In this document: one piece after another, positions 8,027 through 16,971 of the stretch
Layout of the letters: each line of letters begins with the position of its first letter
How positions within the stretch are numbered: the stretch's first letter is position 1
Assembly (NCBI GenBank): GCA_947626745.1
Contig: CANQTF010000001.1
Span: 62,001 to 126,000 of the forward strand
Reading direction: 5' to 3'
DNA: 64,000 bases
DNA from: an uncultured Lachnospiraceae bacterium
Lineage (GTDB): Bacteria; Bacillota; Clostridia; Lachnospirales; Lachnospiraceae
Made by a program: the position numbers and the translations under genes
Notes under the pieces: model-generated
Told to the model about the DNA's origin: nothing
What the model saw: the letters and a program-made list of their open reading frames with translations, nothing else
The model's database searches: none

Positions 8027-9223
8027 ATGTTCAGTAAATTCTTTTACACCTTAAAAGAAAAAGGGCTCGATGTGTCGCTGAGCGAGTGGCTGACGCTGCA
8101 GGACGCGCTGGATCAAGGGCTGTGCCACAGCAGTCTGACGGAATTTTATTATCTGTCCCGCATGATCCTCGTGAAGTCCGAGACGGAGTACGACAAGTTT
8201 GATATGGCATTCGATGAAGTGTTCAGGGGGATCCGGTCCGAGAACGAGATCACGAAGAGCATGCTGCGGTGGCTGGATAAGCCGGAGCTGCAGGAGGCCT
8301 TTGAGGAGATGCGCCATGAGATGAATCAGGAAGTGATCAACATGGACAAGGAGGACGTGGAGAACAAGTTCAAGGATCGTCTGCGGGATCAGGACGAGGA
8401 ACACAACGGCGGCAGTTTTTGGATCGGCACGATGGGCAAGACGTCCTTTGGCAACATGGGCGGCAATATGGGCGGTATCAGGGTAGGCGGCACGACGGGA
8501 TACCAGTCCGCATTTCAGGTGGTCGGATCGAGGAAGTACCGCGATTTCAGGAATGACAAGGTGATCGACAACAGGCAGTTTCAGGTGGCGCTCAGAAAAC
8601 TCAGACAGTTTTCCGCGAGGCTGGATATCCCTAAGACGGAGCTGGACATAGACGGTACGATAGACGCGACGTGCAACAACGGCGGCTGTCTGCAGATCGT
8701 GATGGAGAAGCCGCGCAAGAATGCGGTGAAGCTCCTTCTGCTGATGGATTCCGGCGGTACGATGATCCCCTACACGACGCTTCTGAGCGAGCTGTTTCAG
8801 TCCGTACACAAATCCAATCACTACAAAGATGTAAAGACATATTTTTTCCACAACTGTATCTATTCCAATCTGTACAATACGCCGGAGTGCGAGTACGGCG
8901 ACTGGATCGAGACGGAGTGGATGTTCCGCAATCTGGACAGCGACTACAAGGTCATCATCGTGGGCGACGCGGCGATGGCGCCGGAAGAGCTGTATTCCGA
9001 GTCGGGCAATTACAGGGGGCCGAACGGCGGACTTTCGGGCATGGAGTGGCTTATGCTGATGAAGCGGCATTACAAGAAGATCGTGTGGCTGAATCCGAAG
9101 ATGGCGCCGGGGCATGCGCCGTGGCGGGAGGCGGAGACGGCGATCAAAGGGCTGTTCCCGATGTATAAGCTGACGGTAGACGGATTGAATCAGGCAATGA
9201 TGAAATTGATGACAAACAGATAA
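8027..9223 (+). CDS. VWA-domain (CoxE-like) protein
   Basis: 398 residues, no signal peptide or membrane segment, so cytoplasmic. The N-terminal half is helical and charged, with a Gly/Met-rich stretch near residues 136-157 (KTSFGNMGGNMGG). The VWA domain follows. Its MIDAS position reads D241-S-G-G-T245 instead of DxSxS, so two metal-coordinating Ser are Gly and Thr. It ends with WLNPK and YKLTVDGLNQAM segments typical of the MoxR-partner VWA family. The expected role is to bind the MoxR ATPase and link it to a client. RBS GAGGGTAGG. Confidence 0.85.
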   Translation: MFSKFFYTLKEKGLDVSLSEWLTLQDALDQGLCHSSLTEFYYLSRMILVKSETEYDKFDMAFDEVFRGIRSENEITKSMLRWLDKPELQEAFEEMRHEMNQEVINMDKEDVENKFKDRLRDQDEEHNGGSFWIGTMGKTSFGNMGGNMGGIRVGGTTGYQSAFQVVGSRKYRDFRNDKVIDNRQFQVALRKLRQFSARLDIPKTELDIDGTIDATCNNGGCLQIVMEKPRKNAVKLLLLMDSGGTMIPYTTLLSELFQSVHKSNHYKDVKTYFFHNCIYSNLYNTPECEYGDWIETEWMFRNLDSDYKVIIVGDAAMAPEELYSESGNYRGPNGGLSGMEWLMLMKRHYKKIVWLNPKMAPGHAPWREAETAIKGLFPMYKLTVDGLNQAMMKLMTNR

Positions 9224-9261
9224 AGGGTCTGTGAAAGATAAGAAGGGTGTGAGGTGACAGT

Positions 9262-10326
9262 ATGTATCGAGTAATGATTGTAGACGACAACATGGCCAAT
9301 CTGATCATGGCGAGGAAAACGCTGGAGGACGAGTATGAGGTGATCCCCGTCTCTTCCGGCATCTCGGCGTTGGAGTGCCTGAACGATATGCCGGAGCTGC
9401 CCGATCTGGTGCTGCTCGATGTGGATATGCCGAACGTGAACGGGTTTCAGGTCATCTCGGAGATGAAGAATATCCCGAAGTTAGTAAATATCCCGATCAT
9501 CTTCCTGACGGCGCAGGACGACGACACGACCGAGCTGGAAAGTTATAATCTGGGCGCGATGGACTATATCAGGAAGCCATATACGGCGAATCTGTTAAAG
9601 AAACGCGTGGATATCCAGATCCAGCTTTTGACGCAGCGCAGGAAGCTGGCGGAGATGAATCATTCCCTGAACAACCTCGTGCAGGAAAAGAACAAGAAAA
9701 ATCTGGAACTGCAGTATTCTATCGTGGCGATGTTCGTGGATCTGATGACAAAGCGCGACGGCTTCAGCGGGGATCATGCAAGACGTGTGGAGCAGTATAT
9801 GGACGTCCTCGTGAGCGCTATGGTGAGGAGCGGCAAGTGCAGCCTGAGCGCCGATGACGGCACGACGATATGCTTTGCTTCCAAGATCCATGATATCGGC
9901 AAGCTGTGCATAGCCGACCAGTATATCAACAGCGCGAGGCAGAGCGGCGAAGGCGAGTTCGAGCACGAGGCGCTCAAAACGCACACGACGCTCGGGGCGG
10001 ATATGCTGTCCAAGGTGACGCAGTTGAGCGCGGGCGAGAACAATTTTATGAATTATGCCTACAATATGTGCCGCAGCCATCACGAGAGATGGGACGGCAA
10101 GGGGTATCCCGACAGATTGGACGGGGAGAATATCCCGTTGGAGGCGAGGATACTGGCGGTCGTCAATACCTATGACAATCTCCGGTGCATCGGTACGGAA
10201 GGCAAACGCTTCAGTCATCAGGAGGCGATGATGAAGATCAAATTTATGAAATTTACCAGCTTTGACCCGACCGTTGTGGACGTATTCCTTTCGGTCGAAA
10301 ACGATATCCACAACGTTGCAGGGTAA
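9262..10326 (+). CDS. Response regulator with HD-GYP domain (c-di-GMP phosphodiesterase)
   Basis: 354 residues. The receiver domain (1-120) has the acid pair D8/D9, phospho-acceptor D53 in LLDVDMP, T83 and K105, all intact. A linker helix leads to an HD-GYP domain with H172, H210-D211 in KIHDIGK, H241, HHERWDGKGYP (273-283) and a modified late motif AVVNTYDNL where ADxxDAL is usual. The predicted action is phosphorylation-controlled hydrolysis of cyclic di-GMP. It lies 38 bases after the VWA gene and 22 before the first hybrid kinase, whose relay presumably feeds it. RBS GAGGTGA. Confidence 0.9.
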   Translation: MYRVMIVDDNMANLIMARKTLEDEYEVIPVSSGISALECLNDMPELPDLVLLDVDMPNVNGFQVISEMKNIPKLVNIPIIFLTAQDDDTTELESYNLGAMDYIRKPYTANLLKKRVDIQIQLLTQRRKLAEMNHSLNNLVQEKNKKNLELQYSIVAMFVDLMTKRDGFSGDHARRVEQYMDVLVSAMVRSGKCSLSADDGTTICFASKIHDIGKLCIADQYINSARQSGEGEFEHEALKTHTTLGADMLSKVTQLSAGENNFMNYAYNMCRSHHERWDGKGYPDRLDGENIPLEARILAVVNTYDNLRCIGTEGKRFSHQEAMMKIKFMKFTSFDPTVVDVFLSVENDIHNVAG

Positions 10327-10348
10327 GGCGAAAAGGGGATGACCGGAT

Positions 10349-12451
10349 ATGACGGCAAATCAGCGATTGCAAAAATATTTGGATATAGAACTGCCCAAGC
10401 AGCAGCTATTGTTCCGCGTGTCGATGGTGCTCAGTCTTGTGGTGTGTTCCTTTTTGATGCTGTTTACCGTTTTCCTGCGGCTGAGCGTCTATGTGCCGCT
10501 CATGCTTTTCTTCGGCGCTGCGGTGACGCTTTTGATGATGTATGCGGAGCGCCGGATGAAAGATGTGAGGCGGGCGGCGGTCTGTTATTTTTTTCTGGCC
10601 TTTTTTATCTTTTTGCCGTTCATGGCTACGCATGTGCCGTATGCCCTGTATGATTTTCCCATTTATTTTCTCATGGGGATCATTTTTGCGGCGGTCCTGT
10701 TCAGTAAGCGTTGGGCTTTTCTCTTGGTTCTGGCGGATTCCGCGGTCGCTATCCTGTGTATGTACCTGATGCGGACGAACGTCAATCATCTCTCCGCTGT
10801 TTCGGCCATGAGCGGCAGAGACAACGCCGTACTCCTGGCGAGGATCGTTGCAGCGTTGATCCTGCTGGGGATCGTCAGCGGCGTGCTGACATTTTTTCAC
10901 ACAAGGATACTGCGCCGTGAGATCGCCGAGAGGATCGAGACGGAGCGGCAGGCGGAGCAGTTTGATTATGCCAAAAATATGTTCCTCGTCAATATGTCGC
11001 ATGAGATCAGGACGCCGCTCAACGCTATCTTGGGCGTGTCGGAGCTGCTTCTTGAACAGGATGTTGACGAGCGTATCAAGGACAGCGCATTCCACATCAC
11101 CAATTCCAGCAGGGCGCTCCTGTCGATCACCAATGAGATCATGGATTTCTCCAAACTGGACGATATCGATCCCTCGGCCCAAAGCAAGAGCTATTATGTG
11201 GGCGATATCGTCGATGAGTTGATCAATCTGATCACCGTGCGGTTCGCGGATTATAATCTGGAGTTTTTTACGGATATCGCGCCGGATCTGCCGGAGCAGC
11301 TCTTGGGTGACACGGTACTGGTACGGCAGGTCATGATCAGCGTCATAACGGGTGTTGTGAAATCGATGCAGAGCGGGCAGGTGCATCTGCGGATCGACAG
11401 GGAGGACGCGGACGAAAAACAGGTCTGTCTGCTTGTGGAGGTCAAGGCCGCAGGCGCTTTTCAATATTCCTACAAAGAGATACTGGAGAGAGAGGAAGAC
11501 GTCGGTACGGAAGCGGTGTTCCTGCATCGTCTGCTCCGTCTTTTGGACGGCGGTATGCATATGGACGAGACGGTGCATGAGAGGACCTATTCTTTCGATC
11601 TGCGGCAGGGATATGTGTCGGAAGCCTGTCTGACCGACCGGGAAACGGCCAAAGCCGCCAATATACTTTTCTATGAGAATACCAATATGCAGAGCAGTAT
11701 GTTTGCCAAAGCGCTTCACGATATGTCGACAGCATTCTGTCAGGCGACCTCGGATGAGATCTTCCTGCAGGAGTGTACAAGCAAAGCGTATACGCACATC
11801 ATGATCGCGGCGGAGCGCTACGAGGCGCTTAAGGAGAGGCTTGATGAGATCCTGCCGCCGCAGTCGCTCATACTGATCGGGTCGGATATCATCGCCTTTG
11901 ATGACCCGCTTGTGAAGATGACCTTCGCAAGGCCGGTCAACTGTCTGAATCTGGACGCGCTGCTGCGCGGCAGACATAACAGTATGATCCGGAAGCGGGA
12001 TTACACAGGGCACTTCATCTGCCCCGATGCGCACATCATGGTGGTTGACGACAATATCGTCAATCTGGATGTGGCCGCGAGTATGCTGCAGCGGTATCAG
12101 GCGCAGGTGACGGTGGCGTCGAGCGGTGCGGAATGTCTCAGGCTCCTGCAGCAGACGCCGGCAGATCTGATCCTGTTGGATTATATGATGCCGGAAATGG
12201 ACGGTATCGACACGCTTAAGAATATACGGGCGCTGGAGGATCCGAGATGCAAGACCGTGCCCGTGGCCGCCCTCACGGCCAATGCCGTCAGCGGCGCGCG
12301 GGAGATGTTCCTGAATGCCGGCTTTGACGAGTACATTTCAAAGCCCATCGAGCGCGAGAAGTTTGAGAAGGTACTGCGGCAGTGTCTGCCCGAGGAGCTG
12401 ATCGTCTATGTTTCCGACAGGGAAGATCGGGCGGCGCAGAAAGCCGGCTGA
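10349..12451 (+). CDS. Membrane hybrid histidine kinase with degenerate ATPase domain
   Basis: 700 residues. Six hydrophobic segments at about 22-185, then a HisKA domain with intact MSHEIRTP (His218). The ATP-binding domain is poorly conserved: the N-box position reads RQVMISVITGVVKSM without Asn, and I find no DxGxG or GxGLGL boxes through residue 430. A pseudo-receiver-like region (about 437-545) is followed by a good receiver (561-680) with D567/D568, phospho-acceptor D611 in LLDYMMP, and the conserved Lys in SKPI. It looks able to be phosphorylated on His218 and D611 but not to bind ATP in the usual way. The next gene begins 14 bases on. Confidence 0.88.
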   Translation: MTANQRLQKYLDIELPKQQLLFRVSMVLSLVVCSFLMLFTVFLRLSVYVPLMLFFGAAVTLLMMYAERRMKDVRRAAVCYFFLAFFIFLPFMATHVPYALYDFPIYFLMGIIFAAVLFSKRWAFLLVLADSAVAILCMYLMRTNVNHLSAVSAMSGRDNAVLLARIVAALILLGIVSGVLTFFHTRILRREIAERIETERQAEQFDYAKNMFLVNMSHEIRTPLNAILGVSELLLEQDVDERIKDSAFHITNSSRALLSITNEIMDFSKLDDIDPSAQSKSYYVGDIVDELINLITVRFADYNLEFFTDIAPDLPEQLLGDTVLVRQVMISVITGVVKSMQSGQVHLRIDREDADEKQVCLLVEVKAAGAFQYSYKEILEREEDVGTEAVFLHRLLRLLDGGMHMDETVHERTYSFDLRQGYVSEACLTDRETAKAANILFYENTNMQSSMFAKALHDMSTAFCQATSDEIFLQECTSKAYTHIMIAAERYEALKERLDEILPPQSLILIGSDIIAFDDPLVKMTFARPVNCLNLDALLRGRHNSMIRKRDYTGHFICPDAHIMVVDDNIVNLDVAASMLQRYQAQVTVASSGAECLRLLQQTPADLILLDYMMPEMDGIDTLKNIRALEDPRCKTVPVAALTANAVSGAREMFLNAGFDEYISKPIEREKFEKVLRQCLPEELIVYVSDREDRAAQKAG

Positions 12452-12465
12452 GAACGGGGAAGATT

Positions 12466-15231
12466 ATGGTACATAAAATTGGCAGTGTGCTTACAAAAAG
12501 ACAGAACGGCAGGGAACTGAGCGAGTTCAATCTGCTCGTTCTGCTCGTTGTCGGCGCCATTGAGAATATTGTGATGCTGCCGATCCACGTATTTGCGGGG
12601 AATATGAGCAGACTGAGCGTCATTTCCATGGCTGTCGTTGCGTTTGGCAGCCTCCTGCTGTTAAGCTTGGAGCTGTACACGGGCAGGTACAAGCTGACGG
12701 CGGTATTGACGCTTATCGTACTGAACGGCATCGCGATCCCGATCGTGCTGCGGCCGGATTGTGTCGTGTACGGCGCGGCTGTCATGTGGTTCGTCCTGAG
12801 TATGCTGATCATGTACTGTGTCCTTGACGGGTTCCTGCGCGGCCTCTCGCTGGTGCTGTTCGTGTTTGAGCAGTGCTGCCTGTACAGTATTATCTTCTAT
12901 CCGCTGGACGGTTCGGTGTTCCGTGCGGAGAGAGTGTTTCGCTTTACGGATCTGACGATCAGCTTTGTGAGTACGGCGGTCCTGCTGGTGTCGCTTGTCT
13001 TCGCGCAAAAGCAGTTCTATTACCGGCAGCAGCAGAAGATCGCCGAGAGCATACGCAAAATAGAAAATGTCGGCGCTGCAAAAAGCCAGTTTCTGGAAAA
13101 CATCTCCTACGAGATCAGAACGCCGATGAACTCTATCATCAATCTGTCGGAGATCATGCTGAAGGGCGATCCGGGCGGTGAGGCAAAGAACGCCGTCGGT
13201 ACGGTCAGGCGCGCGGCTTACGATCTGCTGTCTATCATCGACGATGTTCTGACTTACGCCAAGATCGATGCGGGCGGTATGCATCTGATCGAAGAGCCGT
13301 ACAGCTTTGCGGAGCTTGCCAACGGTATCATAGGCGCCATTTCGGAGGAGGCGCAGAAGAAAAACCTGTATCTGGACGTCAGGCTGGACGGCAGCATTCC
13401 GAGCAGACTGTATGGGGACAGTGTGACGATCAGGCAGATCTTTCTGTATCTGCTCTTTATTTCCATTGATTTTACGACGCGCGGAAGGGTGATCTTAGAG
13501 ATAGACTGCGAGCGGGACGAGAAAGCCGGCGAGGCGGTCTTTCACTGCACCGTCGCCGATACGGGACGAGGGCTGTCGCAGATCGACATACAGTCGCTCT
13601 TCGGCTCATACGACACTTATGATTCCCGCCAGTCCAGCAATCTGAAAGGCATCGGCCTGAAATTTACGATCTGCAAAGAGCTCCTCACCATGATGCAGGG
13701 CAGTATTCAGGTGGAGAGCATTGAAAATGTCGGGCTTTCCTCTGCCTTTTCTTTCCGGCAGAAGATCGTGGACGACGCGCCGATGGTCTGTCTGGAAGAG
13801 GAGCGGAAACCGAACGTGCTCATCTTCGCGGAAGACGATCTCAGCGTGTCCAAGTGGCAGGATATCATGGACGAGTTCGGCGTGCGGCCCAAGTACTGCG
13901 CCTCGTACTACAGCTTCGACAAGGCGATTCAGGATAAACAGTTTGACTTTATTTTCCTGACCGATAAGGTCTATGAGAATCTGTCGAACATTATTTCCTT
14001 ATATCAGTGTGAAGAGTATACTTATGTCCTGTCCGATTTCGATGCGGTATACGGAAGCTTTGACAAATGCCGCCCGATCCACAGGCCGTTGTCCTGTCTG
14101 GCGGTGGCGGAGGTCCTGAATCACCGGTGGAAGAAGGAAGATTACCGGCAGAAGGCGGAAGAGACGTTTACCGCCAAGAAGGCGCGGGTCCTCGTGGTGG
14201 ACGACAACGCGGTGAACCTGAAAGTGGCCGCGGGGATCTTCGGCAAGTACGGTATCGACATCGCCGTGGCGACCTGCGGCGAGGACGGCATCAAAAAGAT
14301 CGAGGAGGAAAAGTATGACCTTGTCCTGATGGATATGGTCATGCCGGATATGGACGGCAGCGAGGTGCTGCATACGATCCGGGCGAAAGAGGATAATTAT
14401 TACAAACGGCTGCCGTTCGTGGCGCTCACTGCGCAGAACGGCGCAACAGTGCGGGAGGAGATGCTGCGGCTCGGCTTTCAGGAATATCTGGCGAAGCCGA
14501 TCAAGAGACGGTATCTGGAGAAATGTCTGCTCGAGTTCCTGCCTGAGGAGCTGATCGAACGCGTAGAGGCGAAGAAGAGCGACAGCGCGGCGGGCACAGG
14601 CCAAGCGTCCGCAGATACCGCGCAGCAGCCGCAGAGCGGCTTGAATACCGACAAAGGGCTTCTGAACATCGGCTTCAATCAGGACGCCTATGCGGCGATC
14701 CTGAACACATACTACACCGAAGGCCAAAAATATGTGGAGCTTCTCCCCAATCTTCTGGAGGCGGGAGATATCCAGCTGTTCACGACGGATGTACACGGCA
14801 TCAAAAGTTCCAGCGCGAGCATCGGCGCGATGGAAGTTTCGGCGCTCTTCAAAGAACTGGAGTTTGACGGCAAGGCGGGAGACGTGGAGGCGATCAACCG
14901 AAAGTTCAACGGCTATCTGGATAAATTCCGGGAGATTCTGGCGGAGGTTAAGAACTACCTGACCGGTATCGGCAAATTCAGCGAGGCGGAAGTACAGGAC
15001 GATCTCGCGGATAAAGAAGTCGAGACGCTGACCGCGGAAATGCTGCAGAATCTCAAGACCGAGCTCGACAAGATGAACATGAAGGTGACGGATCAGCTGG
15101 TACCGGAGCTTGCCGCCAAGAATTTCGGCACAGAGATCAACGAGTCCATGAGGAAGTTGAAGGAAGCGTACGATATGTTCGACTTTCATCAGGTGAAGGC
15201 GATTTTGAATGAGATGATGGAGAAGATGTGA
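12466..15231 (+). CDS. Membrane hybrid kinase with His-to-Tyr change, receiver and Hpt domains
   Basis: 921 residues from ATG 12466, preceded by ACGGGGAAG; an upstream in-frame start at 12382 lies inside the previous gene and is rejected. Six hydrophobic segments (about 22-180). The dimerisation motif reads ISYEIRTP, with Tyr215 in place of the phospho-acceptor His (codon TAC at 13108). The ATPase domain keeps ADTGRGL (364-370) and KGIGLKFTI (394-402) but lost the N-box Asn (IFLYLLFISIDFT). Then come a degenerate receiver (about 449-550), an intact receiver (573-690; D623) and a C-terminal Hpt domain with H777 in VHGIKSSSASIGA. Last gene of the operon. It could pass phosphate from a receiver to the REC-HD-GYP protein. 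Confidence 0.9.
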   Translation: MVHKIGSVLTKRQNGRELSEFNLLVLLVVGAIENIVMLPIHVFAGNMSRLSVISMAVVAFGSLLLLSLELYTGRYKLTAVLTLIVLNGIAIPIVLRPDCVVYGAAVMWFVLSMLIMYCVLDGFLRGLSLVLFVFEQCCLYSIIFYPLDGSVFRAERVFRFTDLTISFVSTAVLLVSLVFAQKQFYYRQQQKIAESIRKIENVGAAKSQFLENISYEIRTPMNSIINLSEIMLKGDPGGEAKNAVGTVRRAAYDLLSIIDDVLTYAKIDAGGMHLIEEPYSFAELANGIIGAISEEAQKKNLYLDVRLDGSIPSRLYGDSVTIRQIFLYLLFISIDFTTRGRVILEIDCERDEKAGEAVFHCTVADTGRGLSQIDIQSLFGSYDTYDSRQSSNLKGIGLKFTICKELLTMMQGSIQVESIENVGLSSAFSFRQKIVDDAPMVCLEEERKPNVLIFAEDDLSVSKWQDIMDEFGVRPKYCASYYSFDKAIQDKQFDFIFLTDKVYENLSNIISLYQCEEYTYVLSDFDAVYGSFDKCRPIHRPLSCLAVAEVLNHRWKKEDYRQKAEETFTAKKARVLVVDDNAVNLKVAAGIFGKYGIDIAVATCGEDGIKKIEEEKYDLVLMDMVMPDMDGSEVLHTIRAKEDNYYKRLPFVALTAQNGATVREEMLRLGFQEYLAKPIKRRYLEKCLLEFLPEELIERVEAKKSDSAAGTGQASADTAQQPQSGLNTDKGLLNIGFNQDAYAAILNTYYTEGQKYVELLPNLLEAGDIQLFTTDVHGIKSSSASIGAMEVSALFKELEFDGKAGDVEAINRKFNGYLDKFREILAEVKNYLTGIGKFSEAEVQDDLADKEVETLTAEMLQNLKTELDKMNMKVTDQLVPELAAKNFGTEINESMRKLKEAYDMFDFHQVKAILNEMMEKM

Positions 15232-15280
15232 CAGCGTTGTGTGTGGGAGGCGATTTCAATGAATGGCAGGTTATTTTGCC

Positions 15281-15327
15281 GTTAAGGATACCAAAAATGA
15301 AAAAAATGCAAAATTGGTATCGTTAAC
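15281..15327. repeat. Imperfect palindrome upstream of ATPase gene
   Basis: Arms 15281-15294 (GTTAAGGATACCAA) and 15314-15327 (TTGGTATCGTTAAC) match 13 of 14 as inverted repeats, separated by an A-rich 19-base centre. The right arm ends directly at the -35 box at 15328, so an operator is as likely as an RNA hairpin. Confidence 0.65.
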
Positions 15328-15356
15328 TTGCGAATAACGGATAAATCATATATAAT
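15328..15356 (+). promoter_or_regulatory. Strong promoter of DUF4143-type ATPase gene
   Basis: TTGCGA (15328-15333), 17-base spacer, TATAAT (15351-15356), about 30 bases before the start codon. It leaves a very short leader with CACGGAGGCTGAT as ribosome site. Confidence 0.75.
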
Positions 15357-15385
15357 GCAGACATACTATCACGGAGGCTGATCGT

Positions 15386-16615
15386 ATGGAATTGTATAAA
15401 AGAGAGCAGTATCTGAAAAAAATCCGGGGATTTTACCACACCGATGATCTGATCAAGGTGATCACAGGTGTCAGACGATGCGGCAAATCCAGTCTTATGC
15501 AGACAATTTCAAAGGAACTGCTGACTTCCGGTATACGGGAAGAAAACATTATCTATATTGATCTGGACAGCAGAGGGTATCGCAGCATGAAACACGCGGA
15601 GGAGTTAGATCAACTGCTTGCGGGGTATGCTGCCATAGAAGGATTGAAATACCTGTTCATTGATGAGGTGCAGAATATCGTCGGATTTGAAGAAGTTTTG
15701 AACGGTTTTCGCAGCGAAGGCGGCTGGTCGATCTTTATAACGGGTTCCAACTCCTATTTGCTGAGTGGAGAACTTGTCACAAAGCTGACTGGGCGGTATT
15801 TGGAATTTGAGTTGTTTCCGCTCACGTTTGAGGAATATCTTCAGATGAAAAAATTTTATCAGATGAAGATATCCGACCAGCCCGCGGACGAATTTAACGC
15901 TTATATTATGGAAGGCGGCTTTCCGCGGACGCTTTTTTTGGAAGATCAGGCTGACAAGCAGACCTACGTGCAGGGTGTCATTCGGGAAATATTTGAAAAG
16001 GATATCAGAAAAAGAGTAAAAATCAGAGACAGGGAAGCTTTTGAAACGGTACAACGGTTCGTGATCAACAATTTCGGGGCGAATACCAGCATCGGCAGTT
16101 TGTGTGAAAATCTGCAAAAGAGCGGTGTGAGGATAACGAAACAGACGGTATCGCGGTACATTAAGGTTTTGACTGATGCCAAAATCTTATATGAGTGCGG
16201 CAGGTTTGACTTAAAATCCAAAAAATCCTTAAGCGGAGAAAAAAAGTATTATTTGGCGGATTTGGCTTTTTATTTTTCCGAAAATACAGATCAGCGCATC
16301 AACTATGGCCCGGTGCTGGAAAATATGGTTTATATCTATGCGCGGGCGCATGATTATGCGGTCAGCGTCGGCAAGATCGGAAAACTGGAGTGCGATTTTA
16401 TTCTGCGTGCAGCTGACCGGCAGTATTCCTATGTGCAGGTCGCGTATACGATTATGTTGAGTAAGGATACGGAGGACAGAGAATACCGGCCGCTGGAACA
16501 GATCAGGGATAATTACCCCAAATATGTGGCGACGACGGATTTTCTGTTACAAAAGCGAAATGGTATTCGGCATATCAATTTGATCGATTTTATGAAAGAA
16601 GGAAAACTGTTTTAA
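15386..16615 (+). CDS. AAA_14 / DUF4143 family ATPase
   Basis: 409 residues. P-loop GVRRCGKSSL at about 29-38, Walker B YLFIDEVQNI near 90, and a sensor-like ITGSNSYLLSGEL segment near 119. The C-terminal DUF4143 part has a winged-helix-like section (about 220-280) and a nuclease-like fold (KIGKLECDFIL). The family is common, mobile and of unclear function; links to toxin-antitoxin-like or nucleic-acid roles are only suggestions. The gene stands alone and is visibly richer in A/T codons than its neighbours, suggesting acquisition by transfer. The stop is followed by the tyrS T-box promoter. Confidence 0.85.
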   Translation: MELYKREQYLKKIRGFYHTDDLIKVITGVRRCGKSSLMQTISKELLTSGIREENIIYIDLDSRGYRSMKHAEELDQLLAGYAAIEGLKYLFIDEVQNIVGFEEVLNGFRSEGGWSIFITGSNSYLLSGELVTKLTGRYLEFELFPLTFEEYLQMKKFYQMKISDQPADEFNAYIMEGGFPRTLFLEDQADKQTYVQGVIREIFEKDIRKRVKIRDREAFETVQRFVINNFGANTSIGSLCENLQKSGVRITKQTVSRYIKVLTDAKILYECGRFDLKSKKSLSGEKKYYLADLAFYFSENTDQRINYGPVLENMVYIYARAHDYAVSVGKIGKLECDFILRAADRQYSYVQVAYTIMLSKDTEDREYRPLEQIRDNYPKYVATTDFLLQKRNGIRHINLIDFMKEGKLF

Positions 16616-16644
16616 GGAACTTACACCCGAAAAAGAATTAGTGG

Positions 16645-16673
16645 TTGACAAAACACAAAGATTCCGCTACATT
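16645..16673 (+). promoter_or_regulatory. Promoter of tyrS leader
   Basis: TTGACA (16645-16650), 17-base spacer, TACATT (16668-16673). Transcription would start near 16680, just before the first T-box helix. Confidence 0.65.
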
Positions 16674-16679
16674 AGAATA

Positions 16680-16969
16680 CAGTTAGATTCACAAAGGCGA
16701 TGAAGAGAACAAGTAGCAGGTCACGGAACGCACAGAAAGCAGCCGGTCGATGAGAGGCGCGCGGGAAGTCCTCTGTGAATACATCTTGGAGCCGCGCGGC
16801 AGAACGGACAGCCAAGTAGGCCGCGACGCGGAATGCGCGTTACAGCAGGAGAGTATGGTATCGGGAAGCGCCCGATTGTACTCATAGAGGCAGACAATGC
16901 GAATTGTCTGTGAAATTAGGTGGTACCACGAGACTACAGCCTCGTCCTATGCAGGACGGGGCTTTCTTG
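16680..16969 (+). promoter_or_regulatory. T-box riboswitch (tyrosyl) controlling tyrS
   Basis: A leader RNA that reads uncharged tRNA-Tyr. Stem I starts with the typical GATGAAGAGAACAAGTAG. The specifier loop reads GAATAC with codon UAC (16780-16782), matching Tyr and the downstream gene. The T-box core AGGTGGTACCACG is at 16918-16930. The terminator hairpin pairs 16939-16948 with 16953-16962 (GCCTCGTCCT / AGGACGGGGC), followed by a short T-rich tail. In the antiterminated state the GGTGGTACC bulge pairs with the tRNA acceptor end. Confidence 0.92.
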
Positions 16970-16971
16970 CG

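Noticed and set aside
10406..12034. 542-residue antisense frame across the first hybrid kinase
   Set aside because: Composition is typical of an antisense shadow; no start signal, no recognisable domain.
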